Numbered from the stretch's first letter, positions 48,152-57,597 are shown. The stretch is 64,000 bases of DNA from CAWGHZ01 sp963775315 (GCA_963775315.1 CAVZIN010000010.1:62001-126000); one strand, 5' to 3'. Made by a program: numbers and translations. The notes: a model not told the origin generated them from the letters alone.

Positions 48152-49498
48152 ATGCGCATCGCAATGATCGGAACCGGCTATGTCGGGCTGGTGTCCGGCG
48201 CCTGCTTTTCGGAGTTCGGCGTCGAAGTCACCTGCGTCGACAAGGACGCCGCCAAGATCGACCGCCTGCTGAAGGGCGAGATGCCGATTTACGAGCCCGG
48301 CCTCGACGCGCTGGTCGAGGCGAACGTGAAGGCGGGCCGCCTCTCCTTTTCCACTGATCTCAAGTCCGCCGTCGCCGGCGCCGACGCCGTGTTCGTCGCG
48401 GTCGGAACGCCGTCGCGCCGCGGCGACGGCTACGCCGACCTCTCCTACGTCTATGCCGCCGCCGAGGAGGTGGCCGCGGCGCTCACCGGCTATACGGTGG
48501 TGGTGGTGAAGTCGACGGTGCCGGTCGGCACCTGCCGAGAGGTGCACCGGATCATCGCCGAGGCACGGCCGGGCGCGGATTTCGACGTCGCCTCCAATCC
48601 CGAATTCTTGCGCGAAGGCTCCGCGATCAACGATTTCATGCGTCCGGACCGGGTAGTGATCGGCGCCGAGAGCGAGCGTTCGGCCGAACTGATGCGCGCG
48701 CTCTACCGGCCGCTGTTCCTGCTCGAAACGCCGATCATCTTCACGACGCTGGAGACGGCGGAGCTCACCAAATACGCGGCCAACACCTTCCTCGCCACCA
48801 AGATCACCTTCATCAACGAGATCGCCGACCTCTGCGAACGGGTGGGCGCCGACGTCCAGGACGTGGCGCGCGGCATCGGGCTCGACGGGCGGATCGGCCG
48901 CAAGTTCCTGCACGCCGGGCCGGGCTATGGCGGGTCGTGCTTCCCGAAGGACACGCTGGCGCTGGTGCGGACCGCGCGCGACCGCGGGGCGCCGCTTCGC
49001 ATCGTCGAGACGGTGGTCGAGGTCAACGACGCCCGCAAACGCCAGATGGCGGAGCGCATCGTCGATGCATGCGGCGGCTCGGCGGCGGGCAAGACGATCG
49101 CCGTCCTCGGCCTCACCTTCAAGCCCAACACCGACGACATGCGGGATTCGCCGGCGCTCGACATCGTGCCGGCGCTGCAGAAGGCGGGCGCCAAGGTGCG
49201 CGCCTTCGACCCGCAAGGCATGCACGAGGCGCAGAAGCTGCTCTCGGAACTTTACTGGGCGCAGGACGTCTACGACGCGATGACGGGCGCCGACGCACTC
49301 GCCATCGTGACCGAGTGGAACGAGTTCCGCGCGCTCGATCTGGAGCGCGCGAAGACCCTGATGAAGGCGCCGGTCATGGTCGATCTGCGAAATATCTATA
49401 CGCCCGCCGAGCTGGCCGCGGCCGGCTTCCGCTATTTGTCGATCGGCCGGCGGCCGGCCGAGCCGTCGGGCGCCGCCCACGCGAAGTCGGCGGTCTGA
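48152..49498 (+). CDS. ugd: UDP-glucose 6-dehydrogenase
   Basis: A 448-residue NAD-dependent enzyme with an N-terminal Rossmann motif (IGTGYVGLVSGAC). The catalytic C263 is in GPGYGGSCFPKDT, and ASNPEFLREGSAI is present. It oxidises UDP-glucose to UDP-glucuronate for exopolysaccharide or lipid A sugars. It lies 31 bp after galU, its substrate supplier. AGAAGAAGGG lies upstream of the ATG. Confidence 0.94.
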   Translation: MRIAMIGTGYVGLVSGACFSEFGVEVTCVDKDAAKIDRLLKGEMPIYEPGLDALVEANVKAGRLSFSTDLKSAVAGADAVFVAVGTPSRRGDGYADLSYVYAAAEEVAAALTGYTVVVVKSTVPVGTCREVHRIIAEARPGADFDVASNPEFLREGSAINDFMRPDRVVIGAESERSAELMRALYRPLFLLETPIIFTTLETAELTKYAANTFLATKITFINEIADLCERVGADVQDVARGIGLDGRIGRKFLHAGPGYGGSCFPKDTLALVRTARDRGAPLRIVETVVEVNDARKRQMAERIVDACGGSAAGKTIAVLGLTFKPNTDDMRDSPALDIVPALQKAGAKVRAFDPQGMHEAQKLLSELYWAQDVYDAMTGADALAIVTEWNEFRALDLERAKTLMKAPVMVDLRNIYTPAELAAAGFRYLSIGRRPAEPSGAAHAKSAV

Positions 49499-49499
49499 C

Positions 49500-50894
49500 A
49501 TGGCCGGCGACCGCAGCGGACCGCGCCGGCTCGATCCGACGATCCTGCGCGAGTACGACATCCGCGGCGTCATCGGCAAGACGCTGAACGCCGACGACGC
49601 CTTCGCCATCGGCCGCGCCTTCGCCACCATGGTCGCCGCGGACGGCGGGAAGCGCGTCGCGGTCGGGCGCGACGGGCGCGTCTCCTCGCCCGAGATCGAG
49701 GGCGCCGTCGCCGAGGGGATTGTCGCGGCCGGGCTCGACGCGCTCCGCATCGGGCTTGGCCCGACACCGATGCTGTATTTCGCCGTCCACCATCTCGGCG
49801 CCGACGCCGGGCTCTGCGTCTCGGGCTCGCACAACCCGCCCGATTACAACGGCTTCAAGATGATGATGGGAAAGGCGCCGTTCTACGGCGCCGACATCCA
49901 GAAGCTGGGCAAGATCTGCGCCGACGGCGCGTTCGCGAGCGGCCAGGGCCGCGCCAGCGAGAACCCGGTGTTCGACGATTACGTTGCGCGCCTGCTCGCC
50001 GACTACCGGCCCGGCCGGGCGCTCAAGATCGCGTGGGACGCGGGCAACGGCGCGGCCGGCGAGGCGATGGTCAAGGTCGCCGCGAAGATTGCCGGCGAGA
50101 GCATCCTGCTCAACGAGGTGATCGACGGCACCTTCCCGGTGCATCATCCCGACCCGACCGTGCCCGAGAACCTCGAGCAGCTGCGCGCGACGGTGACCGA
50201 GGAGGATTGCGACTTCGGGATCGCCTTCGACGGCGATGGCGACCGGATCGGCGTGGTCGACGGCAGGGGCCGCATCCTTTGGGGCGACCAGTTCATGGTG
50301 CTGCTCGCACAGGACGTTCTGAAGGACCGGCCCGGAGCGACGATCATCGCCGACGTGAAGGCAAGCCAGACCCTGTTCGACCGCATCGGCGAGATGGGCG
50401 GGAAACCGCTGATGTGGCGCACCGGCCATTCGCTGATCAAGGCCAAGATGGCCGAAACCGGCGCGCCGCTTGCCGGCGAGATGTCCGGCCACATCTTCTT
50501 CGCCGACCGCTATTACGGCTATGACGACGCGCTCTACGCCGCCGTGCGGCTGATCAACCTGCTGGGCCATTCCGATCGCACGCTGACCCAGTTCCGCGAC
50601 TCCCTGCCGCCGGTGGTGAACACGCCCGAGCTGCGCTTTCCCTGTTCGGAGGAGCGCAAGTTCGTCGTGGTCGACGAGGTGAAGTCGCGCCTTGCCGCCG
50701 CCGGCGCCGAAGTGAACGACACGGACGGCGTGCGGGTGAAGTCGGCCGAGGGATGGTGGCTGCTGCGCGCCTCGAACACCCAGGACGTGCTGGTTGCGCG
50801 CTGCGAGGCCCGCGACGCCCACGGTCTCGAACGGCTCAAGGCGACGCTCACCGACCAGCTCGGGCAGAGCGGCATCGCCCCGCCGGAATTCTGA
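49500..50894 (+). CDS. Phosphomannomutase/phosphoglucomutase
   Basis: A 464-residue alpha-D-phosphohexomutase. The phosphoserine is S110 in CVSGSHNPPDYNGF, the metal loop is AFDGDGDRIGVVD and the sugar-binding loop is GEMSGHIFFADR. This matches the bifunctional AlgC/ManB type. It interconverts mannose or glucose 6- and 1-phosphates, feeding GDP-mannose and, through glucose-1-phosphate, galU. Its ATG lies one base after the ugd stop, so the three genes form an activated-sugar operon. Confidence 0.92.
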   Translation: MAGDRSGPRRLDPTILREYDIRGVIGKTLNADDAFAIGRAFATMVAADGGKRVAVGRDGRVSSPEIEGAVAEGIVAAGLDALRIGLGPTPMLYFAVHHLGADAGLCVSGSHNPPDYNGFKMMMGKAPFYGADIQKLGKICADGAFASGQGRASENPVFDDYVARLLADYRPGRALKIAWDAGNGAAGEAMVKVAAKIAGESILLNEVIDGTFPVHHPDPTVPENLEQLRATVTEEDCDFGIAFDGDGDRIGVVDGRGRILWGDQFMVLLAQDVLKDRPGATIIADVKASQTLFDRIGEMGGKPLMWRTGHSLIKAKMAETGAPLAGEMSGHIFFADRYYGYDDALYAAVRLINLLGHSDRTLTQFRDSLPPVVNTPELRFPCSEERKFVVVDEVKSRLAAAGAEVNDTDGVRVKSAEGWWLLRASNTQDVLVARCEARDAHGLERLKATLTDQLGQSGIAPPEF

Positions 50895-50920
50895 GCGCGC
50901 GCGGCCGGCGCCGTCCGGGC

Positions 50921-51319
50921 ATGCGCTTCTTCTTCTACGGCACGCTGCGCGACGCCGACGTGCGCCGCAAGGTGATCGGCCCGGCGGTCGCACGGCTCGC
51001 TATCGAGCCGGCCACCCTCCCGGGCTACGCCTGCGTCTTTATGCGGGGCCGCCCCTATCCGGTTCTGCGCGCCAGAGAGGGCGCGGCGGCCGAGGGCGTC
51101 CTCACCGCGCCGCTTGCCGCGGTCGAAGCGGCGCGGATCGACCGTTTCGAGACGGACGAATATCGCGCCGGCCCCGCAACCGTCCTCACCGAAGCGGGGG
51201 AGCCCGTCACGGCGCGCGTCTATTTCGCCGCGCGGTCGGGCCTCGCCTCCGAGGTGCCGTGGTCGCTCGCCGACTGGCAGCGCCGCCACAAGAAGACGCT
51301 GCTGCGCACCTGGTTTTGA
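50921..51319 (+). CDS. Gamma-glutamylcyclotransferase-fold protein (AIG2/GGCT-like)
   Basis: A 132-residue protein with the family loop FFYGTLRD at residues 4-11 and a conserved acid-rich region FETDEYRAG near residue 73. The fold binds gamma-glutamyl or gamma-carboxylate substrates; small bacterial members are poorly characterised. It follows the phosphohexomutase by 26 bp and ends 16 bp from a convergent gene. Confidence 0.8.
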   Translation: MRFFFYGTLRDADVRRKVIGPAVARLAIEPATLPGYACVFMRGRPYPVLRAREGAAAEGVLTAPLAAVEAARIDRFETDEYRAGPATVLTEAGEPVTARVYFAARSGLASEVPWSLADWQRRHKKTLLRTWF

Positions 51320-51335
51320 GGCCGGGGCCGCTGCT

Positions 51336-52124
51336 CTACAGCTCGGCCTCGCCCTCGGCGGCGAGGCGGCAGCGCCCGCCGATCGCGACGCGCTCGCCCT
51401 TGTCCTCGCAGAAGAGTTCGCCGCCGCGCTCCGACACCTGCCGCGCGTGGAGCTTCGCCTTGCCCAGCCGCTCCGCCCAATACGGCACGAGCGTGCAGTG
51501 CGTCGAGCCCGTGACCGGGTCCTCGGGAATGCCGAAGCTCGGCCCGAAATAGCGCGAGACGAAGTCGCACCCGTCTTCCGCCCCGCCCGGCGCGGTCGCG
51601 ATCACCCCGTAGGGGTGGAGCCGCTTCAGCACCTCGAAATCGGGTGCAAGGGTGCGCACTGCATCCGCCTCGTCGAAAACGGCAAGGATGTTGGCGGCCC
51701 GCCATGTCTCGGCCGGCACGGCGCCGAGCCCTTCCTCGAGGATCGGGGGCGCCTCGATCGGCACCGGCGGAAGGGACGGGAAATCCATCACCAGCAGGTC
51801 ACGGGCGCGCGAAACGCCAAGCGCGCCGGACCGCGTAGCAAACGAGATTTTGCGCCGGGCGGGCGCCAGCCGGTCGAACACGACGAAGGCCGACGCGAGC
51901 GTCGCGTGGCCGCAAAGCGCGACCTCCACGGTGGGCGAGAACCAGCGGAGCGCATAGCCTCGCCCTGTGGGCACCAGGAAGGCGGTCTCGGAAAGCGCGT
52001 TCCGCGCGGCCAGTGCCTGCATGGCCGAATCTTCCGGCCAATCCGCCAGCGGGCAGACGGCAGCCGAGTTGCCGCGGCATGTGTCGGAGACGAAGGCGTC
52101 GACGATCAGGTTGGGTACGCGCAT
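51336..52124 (-). CDS. PhzF-family isomerase/epimerase-like protein
   Basis: A 262-residue protein of the PhzF/DapF-like fold. The catalytic Glu46 lies in ARNALSETAFL. CGHATLASAFVVF and EDPVTGSTHCTLVPYW are the family's two conserved blocks. The N-terminal DAFVSDTCRGNSAAV is typical. No phenazine genes are near, so this is one of the many housekeeping PhzF homologues whose substrates are unknown. Confidence 0.88.
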   Translation of the reverse strand: MRVPNLIVDAFVSDTCRGNSAAVCPLADWPEDSAMQALAARNALSETAFLVPTGRGYALRWFSPTVEVALCGHATLASAFVVFDRLAPARRKISFATRSGALGVSRARDLLVMDFPSLPPVPIEAPPILEEGLGAVPAETWRAANILAVFDEADAVRTLAPDFEVLKRLHPYGVIATAPGGAEDGCDFVSRYFGPSFGIPEDPVTGSTHCTLVPYWAERLGKAKLHARQVSERGGELFCEDKGERVAIGGRCRLAAEGEAEL

Positions 52125-52154
52125 GGCGGCGGGAGAATGGGGGCGCGGGCCGGT

Positions 52155-52961
52155 TCAGTCGAGTCCGAAATCCCGCACCGTGTGCGAATGGCCGAGCGGG
52201 CCGTGCCCTTTGCCGTAGCCGGGGGCGGCGCGAATCGCCGCCTGCAGGTAGGCATGGGCGCGCGCGACCGCAGCCTCCAGCGCCATGCCGCGCGCGATGC
52301 CGGCGGCGATCGCCGAGGCGAGCGTGCAGCCGGTGCCATGGGTGTGCCGGGTTTCAATTCGCGCCGCCTCGAACACGCGCGCGCCCGCGTCGCTGACCAG
52401 GAGGTCGCGGACGACCGGGCCCTCGCCGTGCCCGCCCTTGAGCAGCACGGCGGCGGCGCCCATCGCGCGCAGCCTGTCGGCGGCGCGCCGCATGTCGGCG
52501 AGCGTGCCGATGGCGAGGCCCACGAGCGCCTCGGCCTCGGGCAGATTGGGGGTGAGCACGGCGGCACGCGGCACCGCGACGCTGCGAAGCGTGTCGAGCG
52601 CCTGCGCCTCCAGGAGGTCCGCGCCGCCCTTCGCCACCAGCACCGGATCGACCACCACCGGCACGCCCGGCAGCGTCTCGTCGAGCGTGGCGAAGACCGC
52701 CTCGATCACCTCCACCGAATGCAGCATGCCGGTCTTGACGCAATCGGCGCCGATATCCTCGGCCACCAGGCGGATCTGGTCGCGCACGAAACCGGGTGCG
52801 ACCGGCACGACGCCGAAGACGCCGAGCGTGTTCTGGGCAGTCAGCGCGGTGATCGCGGTCGCGGCGTAGGAATCGAGCGCGGTGATCGCCTTGATGTCGG
52901 CCTGGATGCCCGCCCCCCCGCCGGAATCGGAGCCGGCGACGACCAGCACGCGGCCGATCAT
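52155..52961 (-). CDS. thiD: Hydroxymethylpyrimidine/phosphomethylpyrimidine kinase
   Basis: A 268-residue ribokinase-fold enzyme. AGSDSGGGAGIQADIK at the start and HGTGCTLASAIAAGIARG at the anion hole are diagnostic. It phosphorylates HMP and HMP-P in thiamine synthesis. No TPP riboswitch or other thi gene lies nearby. It starts 25 bp after the glmM stop on the same strand. Confidence 0.94.
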   Translation of the reverse strand: MIGRVLVVAGSDSGGGAGIQADIKAITALDSYAATAITALTAQNTLGVFGVVPVAPGFVRDQIRLVAEDIGADCVKTGMLHSVEVIEAVFATLDETLPGVPVVVDPVLVAKGGADLLEAQALDTLRSVAVPRAAVLTPNLPEAEALVGLAIGTLADMRRAADRLRAMGAAAVLLKGGHGEGPVVRDLLVSDAGARVFEAARIETRHTHGTGCTLASAIAAGIARGMALEAAVARAHAYLQAAIRAAPGYGKGHGPLGHSHTVRDFGLD

Positions 52962-52986
52962 CTCGCCCGCCCGGCGGGACGTTGCA

Positions 52987-54372
52987 CTAGCTTGCCCGCT
53001 TCACGCCGACGCGCGCCGCGCCGGACCCGCAGGCAAGCTCGATGGCGCCGACGATCTCGGCCACGACGTTGCCGATCAGTACCTCGTCCTCGCCCTCGGC
53101 CATCACGCGGATGACCGGCTCCGTGCCCGACTTGCGGATCAGGATGCGGCCGCTGGCGCCCAGCCGGCTCTCGCCCGCTTTCACCGCCTTCTGGACCGAG
53201 ATTTCCTCGAGCGGCGTGGCGCCGTTGCCGAACCGCACGTTGCGCAGGAGCTGGGGCAGCGGGGTGAACATGCGCCCCACCTCCGAAGCCTGCTTCCCGG
53301 CGCGTACCACGCAGGCCAGGACCTCGAGCGCCGCGATCAGCCCGTCGCCGGTGGTGTTGTAGTCGCCGAGGATGATGTGGCCGGACTGCTCGCCGCCCAC
53401 GTTGAAGCCACCGGCGCGCATCTTCTCGACGACATAGCGGTCGCCGACCTGCGTGCGCACCAGCGCGAGGCCGAGGCTCCCGAGGTAGCGTTCGAGCCCC
53501 AGGTTGGACATGACGGTCGCGACGAGCCCGCCGCCCTTGAGCCGCCCCTCGCGCTGCCAGTTGCTGGCGACCATGGCCATGAGCTGGTCGCCGTCGAGCA
53601 ATTCTCCATGCTCGTCGGCGACGAGCACGCGATCGGCGTCGCCGTCGAGGGCGATGCCGAGGTCGGCGCCGTGCTGCCGGACGGCCGCCTGCATGGCCGC
53701 CGTATCCGTCGAGCCGCAGCCGTCATTGATGTTGAAGCCGCTTGGCTCGACGCCGATCGGAACCACCTCGGCGCCCAGCTCCCACAGCGCGAGCGGAGCG
53801 ACCTTGTAGGCGGCACCATGCGCGCAATCGATGACGATCTTGAGCCCGTCGAGCCGGTAGCCGCGCGGGAACGTGTTCTTGGCAAACTCGATATAGCGGC
53901 CCTCGACGTCGTCCAGGCGGCGGGCGCGGCCGAGCCGGGCCGGCGTCGCGAGGGCCTCCGCGAGCCCATTGTCCATCAGCCGCTCGATCTCGGCCTCGGC
54001 CTCGTCCGACAGCTTATAGCCGTCCGGGCCGAACAGCTTGATCCCGTTGTCCTCGTAGGGGTTGTGCGACGCCGAGATCATCACCCCGAGATCGGCGCGG
54101 AGCGAGCGGGTCAGCATGGCGACGGCGGGCGTCGGCATCGGGCCGGCGAAGGTGACGTCCATCCCCATCGAGATGAAGCCGGCGGCGAGCGCCGGCTCGA
54201 GCATGTAGCCCGACAGCCGGGTGTCCTTGCCGATCACCACGGTGTGGCGATGGTCGCCGCGCGTGAACAGCTTGCCCGCCGCCATCCCGACACGGAGCGC
54301 CACCTCCGCCGTCATCGCGCCGGCATTGGCCGTGCCGCGAATCCCGTCGGTTCCGAACAGCTTGCGCGTCAT
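52987..54372 (-). CDS. glmM: Phosphoglucosamine mutase
   Basis: A 461-residue phosphohexomutase. The phosphoserine is S102 in MISASHNPYEDNG, the metal loop is ALDGDADRVLVAD, and GEQSGHIIL is the glucosamine-type sugar loop. The start is KLFGTDGIRGTAN. It makes glucosamine-1-phosphate for UDP-GlcNAc, feeding peptidoglycan and LPS. The order ftsH-folP-glmM is ancient and conserved, and is kept here. Confidence 0.96.
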   Translation of the reverse strand: MTRKLFGTDGIRGTANAGAMTAEVALRVGMAAGKLFTRGDHRHTVVIGKDTRLSGYMLEPALAAGFISMGMDVTFAGPMPTPAVAMLTRSLRADLGVMISASHNPYEDNGIKLFGPDGYKLSDEAEAEIERLMDNGLAEALATPARLGRARRLDDVEGRYIEFAKNTFPRGYRLDGLKIVIDCAHGAAYKVAPLALWELGAEVVPIGVEPSGFNINDGCGSTDTAAMQAAVRQHGADLGIALDGDADRVLVADEHGELLDGDQLMAMVASNWQREGRLKGGGLVATVMSNLGLERYLGSLGLALVRTQVGDRYVVEKMRAGGFNVGGEQSGHIILGDYNTTGDGLIAALEVLACVVRAGKQASEVGRMFTPLPQLLRNVRFGNGATPLEEISVQKAVKAGESRLGASGRILIRKSGTEPVIRVMAEGEDEVLIGNVVAEIVGAIELACGSGAARVGVKRAS

Positions 54373-54477
54373 GAAGCCCCCAACCCGTCCAGGGCAGTCG
54401 CCCCCGCCGCGAGCGTGCCTATCATACCACCAATTTACGATTAACGCTCTCGGCCCCCGCCCATCGCGTGACTGCCG

Positions 54478-55452
54478 TCACAATCCCAGCGCGTCGCGCG
54501 TGGCGGCGACGTCATGTACCCGAACGATCTGCGCCCCCTGGGCGGCGGCGGCCCGCGCGGCCGCGAGCGATGCCTCGGCCCCGCCGGGCAGCTTCCCTGA
54601 GATGCCCACCAGCAAGGCGCAGCCGAGCCCGTGGAAGATCGAGAGAGCGTCGAGCACCTGGTACTTGTGGGCGAAGCTCATCCCGAAGCCGAAGCCGGGA
54701 TCGACCGCGAGACGCGCCCGCGGGATTCCTGCCTCCTCGCACGCCGCGATGCGGGCCTCGAGGAAGCGGAAAATCTCATAGGGTGCGTGTTCGTAATGCG
54801 GGTCGAGGTTCATCGTGGCCGGCTCGCCCTTCTTGTGCATCAGGACGGCCGAAGCCCCCGCAAGCGCCACCAGGCTGAGCGCGCCGAACGCCTGGAGAGC
54901 GTTGACGTCATTGACGATGGAAGCGCCGGAATCGATCGCCGGTCCCATGATTCCGGGCTTATAGGTATCGATCGAGACGGGCACCGGCGCGCCGGAAAGC
55001 GCCTTCAGCACCGGCAGGACGCGGGCGAACTCCTCGGCCTCGGAAATCGGCTGGGCGCCCGGACGCGTCGACTCGCCGCCGATATCGACGATGTCGGCCC
55101 CCGCCGCGGTCTGGGCATGGGCGTGGGCAATGGCCGCTTCGGCTCCGGGATGGCGGACATGGAACGAGTTCGGCGTCGCGTTGACGATGCCCATGATGCG
55201 CGGGCGGTCGAGCGGGACCCCGGCGAAGGGCGGGCGCGGCGCCGTGATCCGGGCGAGCAGCGTGCGGGCGCGGACGCCGAGCGGGCCTGGAAGCGCCACC
55301 AGCGCGCGTCGCTCGACCATGGCGCTCTCGATCCGCCTGTCGCGGAGGTAGAGCGCCTCGCAGGCCTCGAACGCATCGCGGTCGCCGTTCGCGATGTCGA
55401 GCGGCCGCAGCGCCATAGATATCGGATCGTCGGTCGGGATGAGGGAGGGCAT
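54478..55452 (-). CDS. folP: Divergent dihydropteroate synthase
   Basis: A 324-residue TIM-barrel protein in the conserved ftsH-folP-glmM position. Kept motifs are GGESTRPGA (125-133), DPGFGFG (251-257) and RVHDV (311-315). Several others deviate from the E. coli form. Loop 1 is NATPNSFHVRH rather than NVTPDSFSDGG, GISGK (283-287) replaces G-S-R-K, and MHKKG replaces MHMQG. The segment after loop 7 is about ten residues shorter, and an extra ~85-residue N-terminus is present. Synteny argues that it makes dihydropteroate; altered loops could change pABA or sulfonamide recognition. The stop/start gap to glmM is 105 bp. Confidence 0.8.
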   Translation of the reverse strand: MPSLIPTDDPISMALRPLDIANGDRDAFEACEALYLRDRRIESAMVERRALVALPGPLGVRARTLLARITAPRPPFAGVPLDRPRIMGIVNATPNSFHVRHPGAEAAIAHAHAQTAAGADIVDIGGESTRPGAQPISEAEEFARVLPVLKALSGAPVPVSIDTYKPGIMGPAIDSGASIVNDVNALQAFGALSLVALAGASAVLMHKKGEPATMNLDPHYEHAPYEIFRFLEARIAACEEAGIPRARLAVDPGFGFGMSFAHKYQVLDALSIFHGLGCALLVGISGKLPGGAEASLAAARAAAAQGAQIVRVHDVAATRDALGL

Positions 55453-55481
55453 GCGGAATGGCGCATCAGGCTGAAAGCGAA

Positions 55482-55520
55482 GGGGCCCCCATCCGTCGAC
55501 GCGCTCGGGATGAGGGCCCC
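55482..55520 (-). terminator. Hairpin between ftsH and folP
   Basis: A GGGGCCC-type stem (ggggcccccatc / gatgagggcccc) with a 15-base loop lies in the 90-bp ftsH-folP gap. On the minus strand TTCGCTTT follows. It could act as an attenuator, since downstream folP and glmM must still be expressed. Confidence 0.45.
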
Positions 55521-55542
55521 ATTGATCGCAAAGGGGACGGGC

Positions 55543-57480
55543 CTAGGTCCCCGGCTGGGGCTCGGGCTCCAGACCGCCGGGACTGTCCTTCGGCCGATCG
55601 CGGCTGCCCGATTGGGGCACCGAGGATTTCGGCTTCTGGTCCTTCACCGGCGGCTCCGAATCCTCCGGCCGCAGGATCGGCTCGCCACGGAGCAGCGCCG
55701 CCACCTCCTCGCCCGACAGCGACTCGTACTCCAGCAGGGCACGGGCGACCTTCTCCAGGTCGTCGCGGTGCTCGGTCAGGATGCGCCGCGCAGTCGTCTC
55801 GGCCTCGTCGATCAGGCGACGGATCTCCTCGTCGATCATCTTGGCCGTGGCGTCGGACACGTTCTTGCGCTGGGTCACCGAGTGGCCGAGGAACACCTCC
55901 TCCTCGTTGTCGGAGTAGCGCAGCGGTCCCAGCTTCGCGGAGAAGCCGAACTCGGTCACCATGCGCCGGGCATAGCCGGTGGCCACCTGGATGTCGTTGC
56001 CGGCGCCGGTCGTCACGTTTTCCGAGCCGAACACCAGCTCCTCCGCCACGCGCCCGCCGAACAGCGAGGCGAGCTTGGAGGTGAGCTCCACCCGGGAGTG
56101 CGCATAGCGGTCGCGCTCGGGCAGCGACATGGTGACGCCCAGCGCCCGGCCGCGCGGGATGATGGTGACCTTGTGCAGCGGGTCGTGCTTCGGCACGTGC
56201 AGCCCGACCAGCGCGTGGCCGGCCTCGTGGTAGGCCGTGAGGGTTTTTTCCTCCTCGGTCATCACCATCGAGCGGCGCTCGGCGCCCATCAGCACCTTAT
56301 CCTTCGCCTCCTCGAACTCCATCATGGTGACGAGGCGCTTGTTCTTGCGCGCGGCAAGAAGCGCGGCCTCGTTCACCAAATTGGCGAGGTCGGCGCCGGA
56401 AAAGCCGGGCGTGCCGCGGGCGATGACGCGCGGATCGACGTCGGGCCCCACGGGCAGTTTCCGCATGTGGACCTTGAGGATCTTCTCGCGGCCCAGAATG
56501 TCGGGGTTCGGCACCACGACCTGGCGGTCGAACCGGCCGGGGCGCAGCAGGGCGGGGTCGAGCACGTCGGGCCGGTTGGTTGCCGCGATCAGGATGACGC
56601 CTTCGTTCGCCTCGAACCCGTCCATCTCGACCAGGAGCTGGTTCAGCGTCTGCTCGCGCTCGTCGTTGCCGCCGCCGAGCCCGGCGCCGCGATGACGCCC
56701 GACCGCGTCGATTTCGTCGATGAAGATGATGCAAGGCGCATTCTTCTTGCCCTGGTCGAACATGTCGCGCACGCGCGACGCGCCGACGCCGACGAACATC
56801 TCGACGAAATCCGAGCCGGAGATGGTGAAGAACGGCACGTTCGCCTCGCCGGCGATGGCGCGCGCGAGCAGCGTCTTGCCGGTGCCGGGCGGGCCGACCA
56901 ACAGCACGCCCTTCGGGATCTTGCCGCCGAGGCGCTGGAACTTCTGCGGGTCGCGCAGGAACTCGACGACCTCCTCCAGCTCCTGCTTCGCCTCGTCGAT
57001 GCCCGCGACGTCATCGAACGTCACGCGGCCGGTACGCTCGGTCAGCAACCGCGCACGCGATTTCCCGAATCCCATCGCCTTGCCTCCACCCGACTGCATC
57101 TGGCGCATGAAGAAAATCCATACGCCGATGAGGAGCAGCATCGGGAACCACGAGATCAGGATCTGGAACAGCGACGGCGAGCCGTCATCGGCCGGCACGG
57201 CGCGGATCACGACGCCGCGCTTGTGCAGCCGCTCGACGAGCTGGGGATCGTTGGGCGCGTAGGTGCGGAACGAGCGGCCGTCGGTGTAGTAGCCCGAGAT
57301 GCCGTCGCCCTTGATGGTCACTTCGCGCACCTGGCCGTTCTCGACCTCGCTCAGGAAGTCGGAGAAGGGGATGCCGACGGAATTCGTATGCGACGAGGGG
57401 GCCTGGAACAGCTGGAACAGCGCGAACAGCAACAGGACGATGATGGTCCACAACGCGATGTTCTTGCCGAAATTGTTCAC
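55543..57480 (-). CDS. ftsH: ATP-dependent zinc metalloprotease FtsH
   Basis: A 645-residue membrane AAA+ protease. TM1 is at about 9-26 and TM2 about 105-125. Walker A is GPPGTGKT (196-203), Walker B is CIIFIDEID and the arginine-finger SRH region follows. Zinc motif HEAGH is at 418-422. It degrades misfolded membrane proteins and regulators such as LpxC or sigma-32. The start is GTG after GGTAGG. It is transcribed leftward, after tilS and a weak promoter. Confidence 0.97.
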   Translation of the reverse strand: MNNFGKNIALWTIIVLLLFALFQLFQAPSSHTNSVGIPFSDFLSEVENGQVREVTIKGDGISGYYTDGRSFRTYAPNDPQLVERLHKRGVVIRAVPADDGSPSLFQILISWFPMLLLIGVWIFFMRQMQSGGGKAMGFGKSRARLLTERTGRVTFDDVAGIDEAKQELEEVVEFLRDPQKFQRLGGKIPKGVLLVGPPGTGKTLLARAIAGEANVPFFTISGSDFVEMFVGVGASRVRDMFDQGKKNAPCIIFIDEIDAVGRHRGAGLGGGNDEREQTLNQLLVEMDGFEANEGVILIAATNRPDVLDPALLRPGRFDRQVVVPNPDILGREKILKVHMRKLPVGPDVDPRVIARGTPGFSGADLANLVNEAALLAARKNKRLVTMMEFEEAKDKVLMGAERRSMVMTEEEKTLTAYHEAGHALVGLHVPKHDPLHKVTIIPRGRALGVTMSLPERDRYAHSRVELTSKLASLFGGRVAEELVFGSENVTTGAGNDIQVATGYARRMVTEFGFSAKLGPLRYSDNEEEVFLGHSVTQRKNVSDATAKMIDEEIRRLIDEAETTARRILTEHRDDLEKVARALLEYESLSGEEVAALLRGEPILRPEDSEPPVKDQKPKSSVPQSGSRDRPKDSPGGLEPEPQPGT

Positions 57481-57569
57481 GCGCCTACCCTCGATTTCCG
57501 ATTCAGCTGCGGGCCCGGTCCGTAACCGGCGGCCACGCTGGGTTTATGCGTCGATATCCGCCAGAAGAT

Positions 57570-57597
57570 AAGATAATGCCGTTCGACCGTTAAACAA
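57570..57597 (-). promoter_or_regulatory. Candidate promoter of ftsH
   Basis: On the minus strand TTGTTT, a 16-bp spacer and TATCTT lie about 90 bp before the ftsH start. The 109-bp tilS-ftsH gap is AT-richer than the surroundings. No sigma-32 pattern is evident. Confidence 0.4.
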
